From Steinernema hermaphroditum (taxonomy: Eukaryota; Nematoda; Chromadorea; Rhabditida; Steinernematidae), in contig CM059621.1 in the NCBI GenBank assembly GCA_030435675.1, positions 1,302,001 to 1,366,000 of the forward strand: a stretch of 64,000 bases of DNA, written 5' to 3'. The notes below the pieces were generated by a model that saw only the letters and a program-made list of their open reading frames with translations, was not told the DNA's origin and did no database searches. The position numbers and the translations under genes were made by a program. Positions 1 to 12,691 of the stretch are shown here, one piece after another. Position 1 is the stretch's first letter; each line of letters begins with the position of its first letter.

Positions 1-758
1 GGCCTGGAACACCAAGAAACCGTTCGTCCATTCACCAGAACAGAAGCTCTTCACCACTATCCGACCCGCTTACCACCATTCCACTCGCGCAAGTTCTCAA
101 CCATCCACCCCAGCGTTGCGTTTCCGCTCTTTGATGCTTCGGCAAAATTTATTACAGCTATTATCATATTGATGAAGCAATGTAACGTTGTTTCATATTA
201 ACATGTTATGTTAAGAAACATATGTTGACAACTGGTCCAACCGATCTGGTAAAAAAAGATTGTATGGACATCGCTGTTCCCCAACCATACAATACAGTCT
301 CGCTAAAGTTTGAAAACATGAAACCAATTTGCGGCCCGTATATAACGACTATTCCACAAAAAAAAACCTTCGAGACGGGGGCATGGGAACATGACAATGG
401 GGACATGCTGCATGTGGGTGGCACTCATAGCTGCTACTTTCTCGGGCGCAAGAGCTCTTCGGAAGTAGGCGATGGACACACACAGGACTGCGCCTCCCCC
501 CCGAATTTCGCGATAAGGAGAGCACCACAGAGGAATACCCCAAGCCCGCTGAATACCCCGCTCAATAATCGATTCAAACTGAGCAAAGTCTGGAGCGAAA
601 TCTGTCTCCAAAGTCTTGCGATCATGGTCAAAAAATTTCCGAAACTTCTGGGGCCCGGAGGCTGTCACTTCGAAAATAAATTTTTAATAGTCTACGTAGT
701 TTTTTTTTTCGAGACGTCAAAACAACGAAGCCATCGAACATGACTGTATTATACACTC
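1..758. other. Intergenic, no gene seen
   Basis: The first 20 or so bases resemble part of the GC-rich repeat found at 46109, so the window probably opens in a degenerate repeat copy. The rest holds overlapping open frames on both strands without splice structure, codon bias or recognisable protein similarity. I see no gene here. Confidence 0.5.
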
Positions 759-1810
759 TTATATTTGCGTTTTATTAGCCGATGGACAGATATGAGCTTG
801 CTTTGAAAACAGAAAGACCTGTGGATTCTTTTCACTTTTCAACCCAATCAAACTTCGAAATTCTTTCCTGTACAAAGTGCTTCTCGTGTAGTAGATGAAG
901 AAAGGCGCTGCCAGATTGAGACCTGCTAGCAATGAGATGCCCAATTCAAAGGCGATAAATGTTAGGTGGCTAAAAAGTTTGTCGTGTTGTCGACAGTGCA
1001 TTATCTTAGTACTTCTACCTGGGATTTAACGCATGGAAACTGAAAACGGCAAACATTGACGAGAACCAGCCGAAGAGATAGACAAGAATCAGAGTGTTGA
1101 GTGACTTGTTGATTTGATTGTATTCCGGGGACGTCTCTGAACTCCACATAAAGGGTCTACACGCATAAGCCATACCGTGCTTTGCTACTCGAGTAAGGAT
1201 GCAGTAAATGATGACGACGCCTAAGCTGATCAGAGCGCTCACTCCATGCCAGATGTGCTTGGCCCCCGCGGTAGCTTGACCGAGCACGCACAGTGTCTCT
1301 TCTTCTGACATTTTCACATAGGATAGGATCTTGAAGAACGCACAGTAGATCACAGCTACTGTCATTATGCTAGCAATGTAAGGTACGATTTCCAGTTTTC
1401 GATAAAACATCGGGTACTTGGCGGCTAGTAGACGGTCAAAGGCTATGAAAAACATGAACAGAGTAGTCCAATCCACTGCGGCGATGAATACAAAATTGAT
1501 CGTCCAACAGATTTGGTAAGTGACCAACTGCTCGGCAAACACAAAATATACAAGCGCAAAATGGGACACCTGCGATACAGCATCCGAAAATGCTTGAATT
1601 GCGATGAGAATATTGCATTTGGATCGAAGATTTTTCGACCTAAAACAGCTCGTAATATACCCGCTGAATCGTTGATTCATACCTAATGGTGGCTATTACG
1701 ATGGTTCCGTTCCCTACCCAAACCACGACGGCGATGAGTAGCTTTAGGAACGCAATTATCTTTGCCGTTAGAAAGAACGAGGGAGCCGAAATATCTGGAA
1801 GTATAGACAT
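759..1810 (-). CDS. srsx-family chemoreceptor (7TM GPCR)
   Basis: Candidate nematode chemosensory receptor, expected in the ciliary membrane of sensory neurons. Four exons on the minus strand: 1683-1810, 1176-1639, 1019-1136 and 759-969, spliced in phases 2, 1 and 2 to give 306 aa. The ATG at 1808-1810 starts a TM1 segment containing VVVWVGNGTIVI. Exon 2 begins with SKNLRSKCNILIA, the usual srsx intracellular loop 1, and carries FIAFDRLLAAKYP in the DRY position after TM3. The last exon holds the TM7 block AAPFFIYYTRSTLYRKEF. Exon lengths and phases match four other genes in this window (6233, 15867, 18386, 37971), so all five are recent paralogues. The srsx family assignment is from remembered family features, not a search. 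Confidence 0.88.
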
Positions 1811-2683
1811 CGTCACAACGTAGGAGTCGGAGTGGGGTTGTGATATGTCTGACTGTTTTGTGTCATTTCAGTGTTCCTAGTACAATTTTTCACTAATTGT
1901 TCTGAGAAGAAGCAAATAATATGTTTTTTCGTGGGTAAATGTACCTGTTCTCTGGTTGACATTAACAATTTGTCGTTATTTCTTCAGCGAAGTTCTTGAA
2001 AACGTCTGCACGCCCACCGGATAAACAAAAAATCGGCGTTCTTGTGTGGATGAGCATTATGTGATCCTTGGGCGACCTCTAATATCAACAGATCTGCATT
2101 GTCAGCGTGGAAAAGGTACATAAACAACGTGTCAACAAGCTGTCATCGTAACCAGAGAGTCGAGACGAAAGTGCCAAATTTGTCATCCATACAGTGCAAT
2201 TTTCGTTATTAATTTTGTGTACCACACGCGCGCAGACCGATTAGTCCTTTTGCATCGAGTCCGACTCGAATTCGGAATCCAAAGAGTATGACTCCGGTCT
2301 CGGAACGATTAACACTGGAAGTGATTACCAGCAAACGGTAGCAATGAGGAAAACCGTCCACACAGTGTTCCCATGGCAAAATTTCAGAATTTTCGTGGTG
2401 GGACCAAGTCTACTCTCGTCTCGCCACTCTCGACCTTTTGTCGAGAGTGGCGAGAGGCCGAGAGGCCAAAAACCCCTCGAGAGTCCGAGAGTCGAGAGTG
2501 TACACAGCCCTAATCATAACCCCGGTTTGCGATATGATCTAAAAACGCATCGGAGTGAACGAAAAACGCCCGCACACTTCGCTTCTTCTCGCAAACCCCG
2601 ATGTTACATCGATAAGACCCGTTTAAACGCGTTCCGAATCGCTATTTATCAGTCAGCTGTCCACGTGAAGCGCTGAGGTTCAG
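1811..2683. other. Intergenic with a GAGAGT-rich hairpin
   Basis: Upstream region of the minus-strand srsx gene. The only structure I see is at about 2410-2500: CTCTCGAC on one side and repeated TCGAGAGT/CGAGAGG units on the other, able to fold into a strong hairpin. The plus-strand open frame covering it (2344-2676) is a by-product of the repeat. Confidence 0.5.
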
Positions 2684-2917
2684 TCACGTGAGGTCAAAGA
2701 ACGGGTGTTGCCTCGTCGCTCGCTCGCCGAAATCACCCTTTGCACGTTGGCGTTGTTTGTTGCGCTGCTCGCGGGGAACCACGCTTGCTTCAACCGCTCT
2801 GTCGCTTGCAACAGCAGCGCTGGCATCGCTCTTTTTGCCCTCTAGCAATTCGACGATTAGGTCGTGTTTTTCTAGGAACGTTTGCGATGTGCTCGATGGC
2901 GTGTTTACGGTTGGCAT
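2684..2917 (-). CDS. Possible small protein, 77 aa
   Basis: Uninterrupted minus-strand frame with an ATG start, no signal peptide and no membrane segment. The product is polar and charged, with an Ala/Ser-rich centre and a basic stretch (EQRNKQRQRAKGDF). It lies head to head with the branching-enzyme gene, 83 nt from that gene's ATG, which would imply a shared bidirectional promoter. I recognise no domain. Codon use is plausible but the length is within chance range. It may be one exon of a longer gene or a fortuitous frame. Confidence 0.3.
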   Translation of the reverse strand: MPTVNTPSSTSQTFLEKHDLIVELLEGKKSDASAAVASDRAVEASVVPREQRNKQRQRAKGDFGERATRQHPFFDLT

Positions 2918-3000
2918 GACGCGATTATAAATAGGTTATTTGTTGAACGCGATGGTCACTAAAGGCACCTTTACTATCTGTCTAAAATCAGAAGAAGACA

Positions 3001-5706
3001 ATGACGGCTCCTCCGAAGATCGAGGATCTGTTCGCGATCGACGGCTATCTTCAGCCCTATCGCACCGAAATCACTCGGCGCTATGGTCTCTTCACGAACG
3101 CTCTCAAACGTATCGAACAAGACGTGAGTTTCCTTTTTATCTTCGCGTGTGGCCTACGAAACGTCCATGTGATTTCAGCTCGGCGGTTTGGACAACTTTT
3201 CAAAAGGATACAAGGAGTATGGTCTCGTCGTGCAAGACGATAACTCAGTCGTTTGCCGCGAATGGGCGCCTGGCGCTGAGTCACTCGCGTTGATCGGCGA
3301 TTTCAGTAAGTTTGTTCTGCTCTTGTTGGGGTGATCGAAAGCCGTAGATCTAAACGTTTCTGTGGAAGCGTGATCTCGAGGAATTTATACGTTTTTCCTT
3401 CATTTTCTTTGTATTTCAGATGGTTGGAATCGAGAATCGCACGTCTACAAACGACTAGATTTCGGAAAGTTCGAACTGACAGTTCCGCCGACCGCAAGTG
3501 GTGAATGCGCGATTACCCACGGCAGCCATTTGAAAATTGCCGTGACCCATAATGGCCAAACGAAGAATAAACTGTCACCATGGGCACAGTATGCCACGCG
3601 CCCCTCGGATTCGCTCATCTATCATCAGGTATGACATTTTATCGGCTCAAAGTTGTATATTATCCTTGCTAGACATTCTACAATCCGAAGAAGGAGGACC
3701 GCGTGAAACTCACTCAACCTCGTCCGAAGAAACCCGACTCGCTGCGTATATACGAGGCGCACGTAGGAATTTCGAGCTGGGAGGGGAAGATCAACACGTA
3801 CCGAGCTTTTGCCGATGATGTCATTCCGCGAATCCATAAGCAGGGCAAGCGCTCATCGTTAAACTCACGACTTTTGTTATCGTTTCAGGATATAACGCAA
3901 TTCAACTAATGGCAGTTATGGAGCACGTTTACTATGCGTCGTTTGGATATCAAGTCACGAGCTTCTTCGCGCCCGCCAGCCGTTCGGGCACCCCAGACGA
4001 TCTGAAGTACCTTGTCGACAAGGCTCACGCCTACGGCATCACCATCCTGCTTGACGTTGTCCACTCGCATGCATCGAAGAACGTCGACGACGGACTGAAC
4101 CAGTGGGACGGAACTGGTGGCTCATATTTCCACGACAATGGACGAGGATTCCACTCTGGTTGGGATTCTCGCCTGTTCGACTATACCCAGTACGTGTAAT
4201 TCTGCATTCTGCTACTTTATTTTGCTCTTTTTTAGAGTAGAAGTGCAGCGCTTCTTGTTGTCCAACTTGCGGCTTTGGGTGGAAGAGTACGGCTTCGATG
4301 GATTCCGCTTTGATGGTGTCACGTCGATGGTGTATCATTCACATGGGTTGGGTATGTTGAAGCCGTGCACGTCGAAGGAACGGACTGTACTTTACGGTGT
4401 ACTTTCAGGCCAAGGTTTCTCTGGACACTACGACGAATATTTCGGAATGAGTGTGGACGATGAATCTCTGACCTATCTGAGCCTCGCGAATTACATGCTG
4501 CATACGCTTTATCCGGAAATCATCACCATTGCAGAGGTACTGCACTATACTCAACGCGTGTCTAGGCAATTCATCGACATTCTGACAGAGTAGAGCTGTC
4601 TAGTCTGAGCGATAATCGAGCCAAATGTCTAATTGGTTCTATTTGTCTAGACACTCCATGATTTGAATTGCGTCTACAGCTAAATACCATTTAAAATATG
4701 TTTTACAGGAAGTCAGCGGAATGCCCGCCCTGTGCCGCCCAGTCGAAGAAGGTGGACAAGGATTCGACTACCGACTGGCGATGTCCCTCCCGGACATGTG
4801 GATCAAGATCCTGAAGCATCAACGCGACGAAGACTGGGATATGTCAAACATTGTGCACACACTGGAAAACCGGAGGTACAAAGAAAAGAACATCGCTTAC
4901 GCCGAATCGCATGATCAAGCTTTGGTGGGAGACAAGACGATCGCTTTCTGGCTAATGGACAAAGGCAAATGCACTGTTTACGTATCGTCATTTATCTTAT
5001 CCTTGTAGAAATGTACGACTACATGTCCACAATGACGCATATGACTCCGATCATAGAGCGCGGTCTCGCGCTGCATAAGATGATTCGACTTATAACTTAT
5101 GGCCTCGGTGGAGAGGGTTGGCTCAACTTCATAGGTAGCTTTCGATCATTTATTGTTTATGACTGTAATATTCTGGTTTAGGCAATGAGTTCGGTCACCC
5201 AGAATGGTTGGATTTCCCCCGAATCGGGAACAATGAATCCTTCCACTACGCCCGTCGCCAGTTCAATCTAGTCGACGATGAAACGCTCCGCTACAAGTTC
5301 CTGAACAACTTCGACAGATCAATGAATCAGCTTGAAGCTAAATACGGCTTCCTCAGCAAGGGTCCTGTAAGTGCCTCCTTACGGGATACTACTGAAAGTT
5401 CCAATATTTTAGGGATTCGTCACATGGAAGCATCAAGATGACAAAGTTGTCGCTTTTGAACGAGCTGGACTCGTTTTTGTGTTCAATTTCCACGGGTCGA
5501 AGAGCTTCGACAATTACAAAGTCGGCGTGGAGCACGCGGGTATCTACAAGATGGTGCTGAACAGCGACGCGACTGAATTTGGAGGCCACAACCGTCTTCA
5601 GGACGATCAAGATCACCACTCGTTTCCCGAAGGCTTCGCCGGTCGCGCAAATCACATCTGTGTCTACATCCCGACTCGTACTGCAATTGTCCTGTCTAGA
5701 ACGTAG
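3001..5706 (+). CDS. GBE1: 1,4-alpha-glucan (glycogen) branching enzyme
   Basis: Cytosolic glycogen synthesis enzyme: cleaves an alpha-1,4 glucan chain and rejoins it through an alpha-1,6 bond. Eleven exons: 3001-3123, 3179-3305, 3420-3628, 3673-3844, 3889-4189, 4236-4351, 4409-4536, 4709-4964, 5009-5134, 5182-5366 and 5413-5706. They splice in frame to 678 aa, close to the roughly 700 aa of animal enzymes. An N-terminal CBM48-type module ([20 protein letters not shown]) precedes a GH13 barrel. The barrel carries [22 protein letters not shown] (nucleophile Asp), TIAEEVSGMP (general acid Glu) and [14 protein letters not shown], followed by the all-beta C-terminal domain. Two introns (3845-3888 and 4965-5008) need a GC donor. 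Both are supported because reading through gives a stop, while splicing restores the conserved GYN and EMY sequences. Confidence 0.96.
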
Positions 5707-6232
5707 GGAAATGAGAGTTATTTATAGTGTATTTATATATTGATAAATTAGTTAGGTTTGTGTCATATTCCAGGAAAGACCTTGGAAGGAGACAGTTCGA
5801 GGTACATCGATTCACGTTTCTGAAGGAGATGAAGGCCGCCCCCAGTGGTGATTATATACGCAGTCTTTAGCAGATAACATCTGATTGAGTCCTTTCTCTT
5901 AAAGCACCGCTCCTAAGCAATTTTTTACGCACTACGGACTACGCTAGTACGTTCATAATTATATCTGTTTACTGGGCGTATTCCCATTGTGAAGAAAATG
6001 ACGCGAAGGCATGACGAGAGGTCATCATAGCCTCCAATATTCGTATTCGTTCGATGGTGTCCTATGGCTATTGAAGCGTTTGGGTGTACGATTCACATTC
6101 CTTCTTTCCTGCCAGGCAATAACACTGCAATGTATTTAACTTTCCATAGAACATATTCCCAAAACTCGTAGCATTCCATAGCGTACATTCGTGCGACAAA
6201 TGAACAAAACAACACCATTATAGTTCCGGGTA
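5707..6232. other. Intergenic, nothing seen
   Basis: AT-rich spacer between the branching enzyme stop and the next srsx start. No open frame, repeat or RNA gene that I can support. Confidence 0.5.
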
Positions 6233-7249
6233 ATGGCGGCAGATCTTTATATCTCAACGTTGACTTTGTTCCTGGTTGGAAAGATAATAGCTGTCATATA
6301 CATTTCGATATCCATTGTGGCTTGGATTGGCAATGGAATCATTATTTTGGCAACGATACGGTAAGTACAGTTTGGTGACAGTTGCTTCCAAAAGTGATTC
6401 AGATCGAAAAATCTTCGCGGAAAATGCAATGTTCTTATAGCTATTCAATCGCTGGTGGATAGTATTGCTCTCATATCGCACATTCCCTTCGTCTACTTCG
6501 CCTACACAGAGCAGATGGTCACCTTCCGTACCTGCTGGAAAGTTCATTTTGTTTTCATGGCAGCCACGGACGCTACCACTCTGCTCATGTTCTTCATCGC
6601 GCTCGATCGTCTCCTCGCTGCCAAACACGCTCTTTTTTATCAAAATTTGCAAATGGCACCCTATATCGGAGCGATACTGGCGATGTGTTTGACATACGCA
6701 GCAGTGTTGAAAGTTGCCACCTACGCGACTCTATCAGAAGGTGAAGCTTACTGCTTCATTGCGCAATCGATGACTGGATGGAGTGAACAGCTGTGGCTGA
6801 CTGTCAGCTCTGTCGTAAACTTGACTGTTGTCGTCGTTTACTTTATGCTTACCAGGCTCTTGAAGGAAGGTAAAAGAGAGTACATCATCGCCCTTCCTGG
6901 TTCGCCTTTACAGGAGTAAGTCCTGATTATGACAAGATCAACAGATCACTGAAGACAATGATTTTCGTGTACCTGTTCGGATGGGCATTATGCTCACTAT
7001 GTGGGATGTGTGGTCTGATCATCTTGAGTTCAAGGTAATCATTTAACTGCTTCTGTGACCCTCCCCCGCTTCAGCCATATTACCTTCGTCGTCGTTGAGA
7101 TGTGCGCAGGAACGCTCGCAAACCTCAACGTAGCTGTTCACTTCTTCATCTACTATTTCCGAAGCACTTTGTACAAGAGAGAATTCAGAAAACTTTTTGG
7201 ATTGCTGCCCGCAGTTGTCGTTCATTCGAATGCTGTTCATCCGAAGTGA
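6233..7249 (+). CDS. srsx-family chemoreceptor (7TM GPCR)
   Basis: Four exons: 6233-6360, 6403-6869, 6914-7034 and 7075-7249, giving 296 aa. The start ATG gives a short extracellular N terminus and a TM1 with AWIGNGIIIL. Exon 2 (467 nt) begins SKNLRGKCNVLIA and includes FFIALDRLLAAKHA. Exon 3 has DYDKINRSLKTMIFVYLFGW, and exon 4 ends in HFFIYYFRSTLYKREFRKLF and a short tail. Architecture is the same as the other four srsx genes here. It is on the plus strand while its nearest paralogue (759-1810) is on the minus strand, with the branching enzyme gene between them. Tail cysteines and serines differ between paralogues, so ligand and coupling cannot be inferred. Confidence 0.9.
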
Positions 7250-7734
7250 TTTTTTGGTTGGGGAGTTTTTGGTGAGGGTGCTGTGAATTCAAGTGCTTTT
7301 CCATCCTGGTTAATTAAAAGCAGGAGCTGCGAAGTGGAGGTTAATTCTGTTCAATTCACGAAGGAGCTCCTTGTTGCGGCACGAGAGAATATCCAGAAAA
7401 ACGGCCTCCAGTGGTCCATGTCGTGACTCTAGGTCGTGTCTAGGATTCGGAGGCTTAGATGTTTATTGGGTGGCATCAAATAGGATAGGAGCGACCGCCA
7501 ACGGCGAGCGCTCCCGCACAAGTGATTAACCAACATTCGGCGGCGCCAATTCTGGCCCGCGCAATTACATTATGCGCAGCTGTCGCTATTGCATTATGCA
7601 TGTCTCATTGCACCACGACAGTCCACTAAACCCTAAAAAGGCCAACACTTCCTCCACTTCTCGAAGATACACACGAGAATTCTCACGGATTTATTGTGCA
7701 ACAAATAAGGCAATGTAGAACAAACAATTTTTAA
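7250..7734. repeat. Spacer with an R3-type repeat copy at about 7520-7620
   Basis: Between two convergent genes. The stretch near 7520-7620 (AACATTCGGCGGCGCCAAT, then GGCCCGCGCAATTACATT and CGCAGCTGTCGC) recurs in inverse orientation at about 36450-36560. The rest shows no features. Confidence 0.6.
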
Positions 7735-10700
7735 TTAATTCATCTGGAACCCTTCGACCTTGATCGCCGTGAGGAGTTGTTGACGGAGTATGTCGGCGCT
7801 GCTGTATTCGGGGAGTTTAATGAAGTGCTTGCAGGTGTTCACCGATGGGTAGCTGTTATCGCCGCTGTCGACTCTCTTGACGACAGTGAGCGGAGGTTTC
7901 AGATTGGCAAATCCACCTGAACACAAGACGATTTCATATCATAACTGCTGGAGGCACAATCACCTGGAGGCAAAGTCGAGCAGCCCGTAGCGAAGTGGAG
8001 GAAAGTGCTTTTCTCTGCTGGCGTGATTGCGAGTAAAACATCAACGAACTGCTGGAAAGTCGGGTGGTCCCTGGTGTAGCCATTTGAGGCGACAGTGTTG
8101 TTGATCAAATCCTCCCGCGACCAGTTCGTGTTTCTCTCACCACAAAGGGCATTCTAAACAATCATCTTTAGAATGGTCAAAATAGCAAAGGAGCGCTACC
8201 ATCAATTCAGCCGGTGTGAATCTTCGCAGGCATTCAACGGGAAACACTTTGTTAAACCCTGCACGAAAAGCAGCTATCTGAAAACAGCGGAAACTAGAGA
8301 TCGGGCAATGGATACACTATTACCTGCGCTTTGATTCCATCGCAAAGGTACACCTTTTTACAAGCCTCAACGTATTGTTCGGCGTTCTGGCCGGTCAACG
8401 CAACTTTGCTCCCATCAAGTATAAGATCAATTTTCGAAGTCGAGAAGTGGCGGGAAGGAGCGTTCACTGCGAAAACAAGCCCGAGATCGTCCACGCGAGA
8501 CGCTGACCCTTTGTGACACAAAATCAGCGCGTCATCTTCTATTTGAGGGATACTGCTCCTCTTGTACGTTATACCATCTTCTAGTTGCTTCAGGAATGTG
8601 GCCATGGTCGGATGGAAGACCATCATATCGTTCAGTGTCAGCATTCCATCGCGACACTCGCATCCGTTAACAAGAATCTTCAGAAAAGGCAGCGACAACG
8701 GCAGATCCACAAGGTGTCCATCTTGAAGAGCTTTTGCAAGTACCGTTCCAAGAATGGCGAAGTATTTGAGGTTGTTGGTATCGCTAGCAGGCACTGGAGC
8801 GGGGAACAGGCCACCGGGATGATTCACGTAAGCGTTGTTGTCATCTGTGGATTCATCACAGTGCCACATCGCCAATTCACTTCGCTGCAGCTCAGTGGCG
8901 GTGATGCCGTAGAGTTCACGTGTTGGGCCGATTCCCGTAGCTTCCTCATTGTCGAAGACAACGTCCAGCATGGCCTTTCGTTCTGCGTGGAACTGGAAAA
9001 GTGGAAGGATGCAGGAAGCCAACATATTGTTCCCACGAGCAACCTAAGAAAGACGTTGTCATGAACAGGACGAACCATGTCTTACAAACCTTAATTCTCT
9101 CTTCTTTGAGCACATACTTCGTTTCGATATATCTGCGGTTACGCGACTGAGATTGCGACTGCTGAACCCAAACCACAGATCGTGATGGACCAAAAGCCGT
9201 CGCTCGTAAGTGATTCAGGCGGGTGTCAAGGCTAATCAAGAAGCGATATTTAGATATCAACATGTCACACCACTGTGGAAGGGAGTCGCCCACGACAACA
9301 AGCGGATCGGAGAGAACGTGTGCCACTTTTCGGTCCAAATGCTGGCTTGTAAATTCGGTCAATTGGTCATACTTGTTGTTTAGTAAGCGCAACACGTCAA
9401 GAATCTGCAACACATTGTTTAGACGGGACTAAAAAAACTGCAACGGACCTCCTTAAGAGATTCATGACAGCTGTCTTCTCGGGACGCCGTATTCTTCGTT
9501 TGCTTTACATTATGTTTCAACGATTCGCCAGCGATGGGACTGGACGAATATATCAAGGTGTATTTGTATTCATCAAGGAACATCGTTCTCTGCAAAGAAA
9601 GCTATGAATGCTCGATTGATGCCAAAAGAAAACGAACCTGAACCGACTTAAATACAACTTCCTTCAATGCAAAGAAGACAGTGCACTCGTCGTGGTCCAG
9701 AACAACAGTTTTCTCAAAGCCATTAGGACCTTTCACTTTTAATGCCAGATGGATCGGGGCATTACCGTCTTCAGAAGTTGATGGATGTTCAGCATCGATA
9801 TTTCTGCTTATTATGTCACCAATGTTCAATTCACGCAAATGGTGGTTGCCGTGTTGATGCCTTCCAGTCAGATGCGCATTTGCGGCAATTGACAGAGCAT
9901 CGTACTTCCTACGCACGGAGATAGATTGGAAGTAACCCGAATCCTGCAAGGGAGCGAACACAGCTCCGTGCCGATCCAATAACTCTCTCATGGTGTCCTA
10001 AAAGAAGGAATCTGTCAACCGTTGAACGATCGCTGTCGGCCTCACCTCGTCAAGACGATGAAGGAGCTGCGCACTCTGCCTCAGCACATCTTGCAATCTG
10101 ACATGCATAGAAACGGATTCGCCAGCGCCCTGTGCTTCCGTTGCATGTGGTTGGAATGCAACGGCTACCGGTGGAGGTACAGCCGCCCGTTCCATGGCTC
10201 CCGCTGGTTCAGGAACTTCTTCATCATTCGGAGGCATCGGGTCGGCGTATTCTTCGAAAGAGTCGCCCTAACAAGAAACGCTACATGAAGGCAAGTTAGA
10301 AAAATACGTACATCTCCTTCTCCATGCTCGGGTTGACCCATGCCCCCCTCCTCGCCCATGATTTCTTCGCCGTCGTACTCGTCTTCTACGTCCATACTGT
10401 CGTAGTCATCGTACTCATCCTCCTCCGCCATGTCATCATCGTCGTCATCAGTCGGTCGCACTCGTGAGATGATGGTGCTCCGCAACTGTTCTACTGTGGC
10501 CAACATCTCGACCATGACTTTCTTCGGAGCCCTGAAAACAAGCAATACAGTTCAATATGCAACTCGATTAACCAACAAATCAACTAGGTCTTCGTTATCG
10601 CTGGCACGCTGCGGGGATATAAAGACCGACATTCCCAATCTGGGAGCTATGTCCACTCTGGATTCGAAAAGCTTGTTGCTCGTGAAATTCTCGACTGCTT

Positions 10701-12691
10701 CTAGGACTTGGATGATTCTGTTGATGACCGTCGACAGCAAGGACATGCTCACTTCGGTGTTTCCGATCGCGTTTCCAGAGACCATGCAGCCTACGGTCTC
10801 TACGAACTGCGATCGGGACAATTCGTAGTTCGTGAGCTGGCCTGATGCGACGGATTCCGTGAACTTTTGCAGAAGGTTTGTCTCTATCTAAAGATTGATT
10901 TGGTAGTAGGGCATCTGTATATTGTAAACACACCACATTGCCGTTGGAAATCGTCTCTTGAACTTCACCGCACAGCCTGTCGAACTTTTTGACTGCCTCG
11001 CGTTCTGCAATGGATGCCTCTTTGGAGATGGCTTTCCACAATTTTTCGGCATAGCTCTTCACTTTCGCTTCGCTTTTAGCAGATTTCGACAATGGCGCGG
11101 GTTCTTGCTGGTTATTCGGAACGGCCAACGTGAGAGGCTTCTTCGATATGCTCTCGATTTTCTCCGCCAAACCATTGCGGACTATCAGTTCTTTCCACAC
11201 TGCTCCTCGTTTGTGAACTAGCGCGCTGAGCATTTTGAAAATCACCTCCAGGTACACGTAGTCCTCATCATTCGCGAAGCCGGATTGCACTGTCGATAGG
11301 AGGTCGCTCTTGAATTCTTCGGACTCCGCTACGGCTTTTAATATGTCAATGGTCGCGCTATCCACAGAGCGTGCCAGATATGTCAGGAACGCATATCGCA
11401 TGCGCTCGGCTTGGACCTTGTTGGACATATGGCAGACGAGAGGCAGGATCTGGCACAGTACGGCATGGGTCAGTGACTTCTTCAGATGGATGATTGGATC
11501 GGCTTCTGAAACTACTGACCTAGAGAATCTACACAATGCCCAATGTGACCCACCTCTGTTCGGTGGCAGTAAAGGGCTACCAAAATTCAGCTCTGATTTC
11601 CTATATCCATTCGCAGATGTCAATATGACCAAATGGCTAAGAACACGCGAGCATTCCAAAACCAGGTCATTTCCCAATTCACAGACGGTCTTCAGAAACG
11701 GCACAAGACGGGTGCATCTAAGCAAAAACCAGTTATCTCAGATCCTCTAAAATCAACATACGACAAGGCCTCTTCAACTACGACAGCCGGCCCGTTATAG
11801 AGCACAACGAAGAACTGCGAGACGTGACGAACGACAGTCGGATTTACTCCATCTGGAAGCAAGGTGGCCGCATTCAAAACGTTCTCTATGACGTTGTCGC
11901 TCTTGATGAACTTAAAAGGGTCGACGTTCTTCTGGATGAACCGTGTGACCAGCATGGTGAGGCACTTCATTGCGTTCTCGACTATCTTCAGGTTGGTGTT
12001 GGTCAGCAAACGTGTCAAGTCACGGGCAAACGGCACGATGGCCTCGTCCTTGGGGTCTGATACTTGACAGATGCGGAATATGACTGTTAGTGCCATATCA
12101 ACCCTTTGCTGAAACAGCATGAATAAGTACAATATGGTAAAGGCGATTTGCATACGTGGTAAATAACATCCGCGTACTTGCACACTACCCCCATCAAAGG
12201 AGTTAGGGCGTTCAAACGATACAGCGGTCTTGGATTAATTCTGGCAATTTCGTCGTAGAGCTTGATGATCTGTTCCATGGTGTCTTTGCTGAGCCGGCTA
12301 TCAGGCACCAACGTAGCAAGGCGGGTGTTCAGCGACTGCAGAACGTCATCCATTCTTGACAATTGGTCAGTAACACCGGCGTCCAGTTCCATGTAGTACG
12401 TGAATGCCCGTGTTGTGGCTTCGAGCAATCTCAGCGACGCCTCTGGATTCTTGAGAATTACAGCAAGCGCTGGGACGAAGAGGCGCGGGCGGAATAACCG
12501 CAAGAAGTCCAGTGGGTTTTGCGAGGCCTCCGTACCCACTGATGCCATGCAGAAGTGTTCCAAGGCGGTGATCTAAAATCAGAGAATTTAAAAACCTGTA
12601 AAATTGGTGGTAAAGTGACCTGCATCTCCGGGTCATCGTTGAACTGCAACAATTGCAGAATGACATCATGGTCCATATCTGCGCTCGCCAT
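7735..12691 (-). CDS. hecd-1: HECT E3 ubiquitin ligase, compact HECTD1/HECD-1 type
   Basis: Transfers ubiquitin from E2 through a catalytic Cys thioester to substrates. Fourteen exons on the minus strand, from ATG 12689-12691 to stop 7735-7737: 12620-12691, 12156-12572, 11762-12108, 10934-11717, 10577-10887, 10312-10531, 10267-10046, 9638-9997, 9449-9589, 9090-9404, 8324-9043, 8200-8277, 7964-8153 and 7735-7916. About 1452 aa. A further 75-nt in-frame intron inside exon 4 is possible. The N-terminal armadillo-like part ([37 protein letters not shown]) follows HECTD1. An acidic stretch lies near 10330-10450. The HECT domain has [12 protein letters not shown], and the catalytic Cys is in [14 protein letters not shown] (codon 7831-7833). 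HECTD1 and HECD-1 are about 2600-2760 aa. No ankyrin, SUN or MIB/HERC2 block is visible here. Confidence 0.9.

Noticed and set aside
222..743. 173-codon plus-strand frame
   Set aside because: Overlapped by similar-length frames on the other strand, no splice signals, no recognisable protein sequence.
4117..4593. Separate 158-codon frame overlapping the branching enzyme
   Set aside because: It is a read-through of exons 6-7 and their introns; the correctly spliced frame restores the enzyme sequence.
10430..10828. Plus-strand frame of 132 codons
   Set aside because: Antisense to conserved exons 5 and 6 of the HECT ligase, including the acidic stretch, which gives long open frames on the opposite strand.
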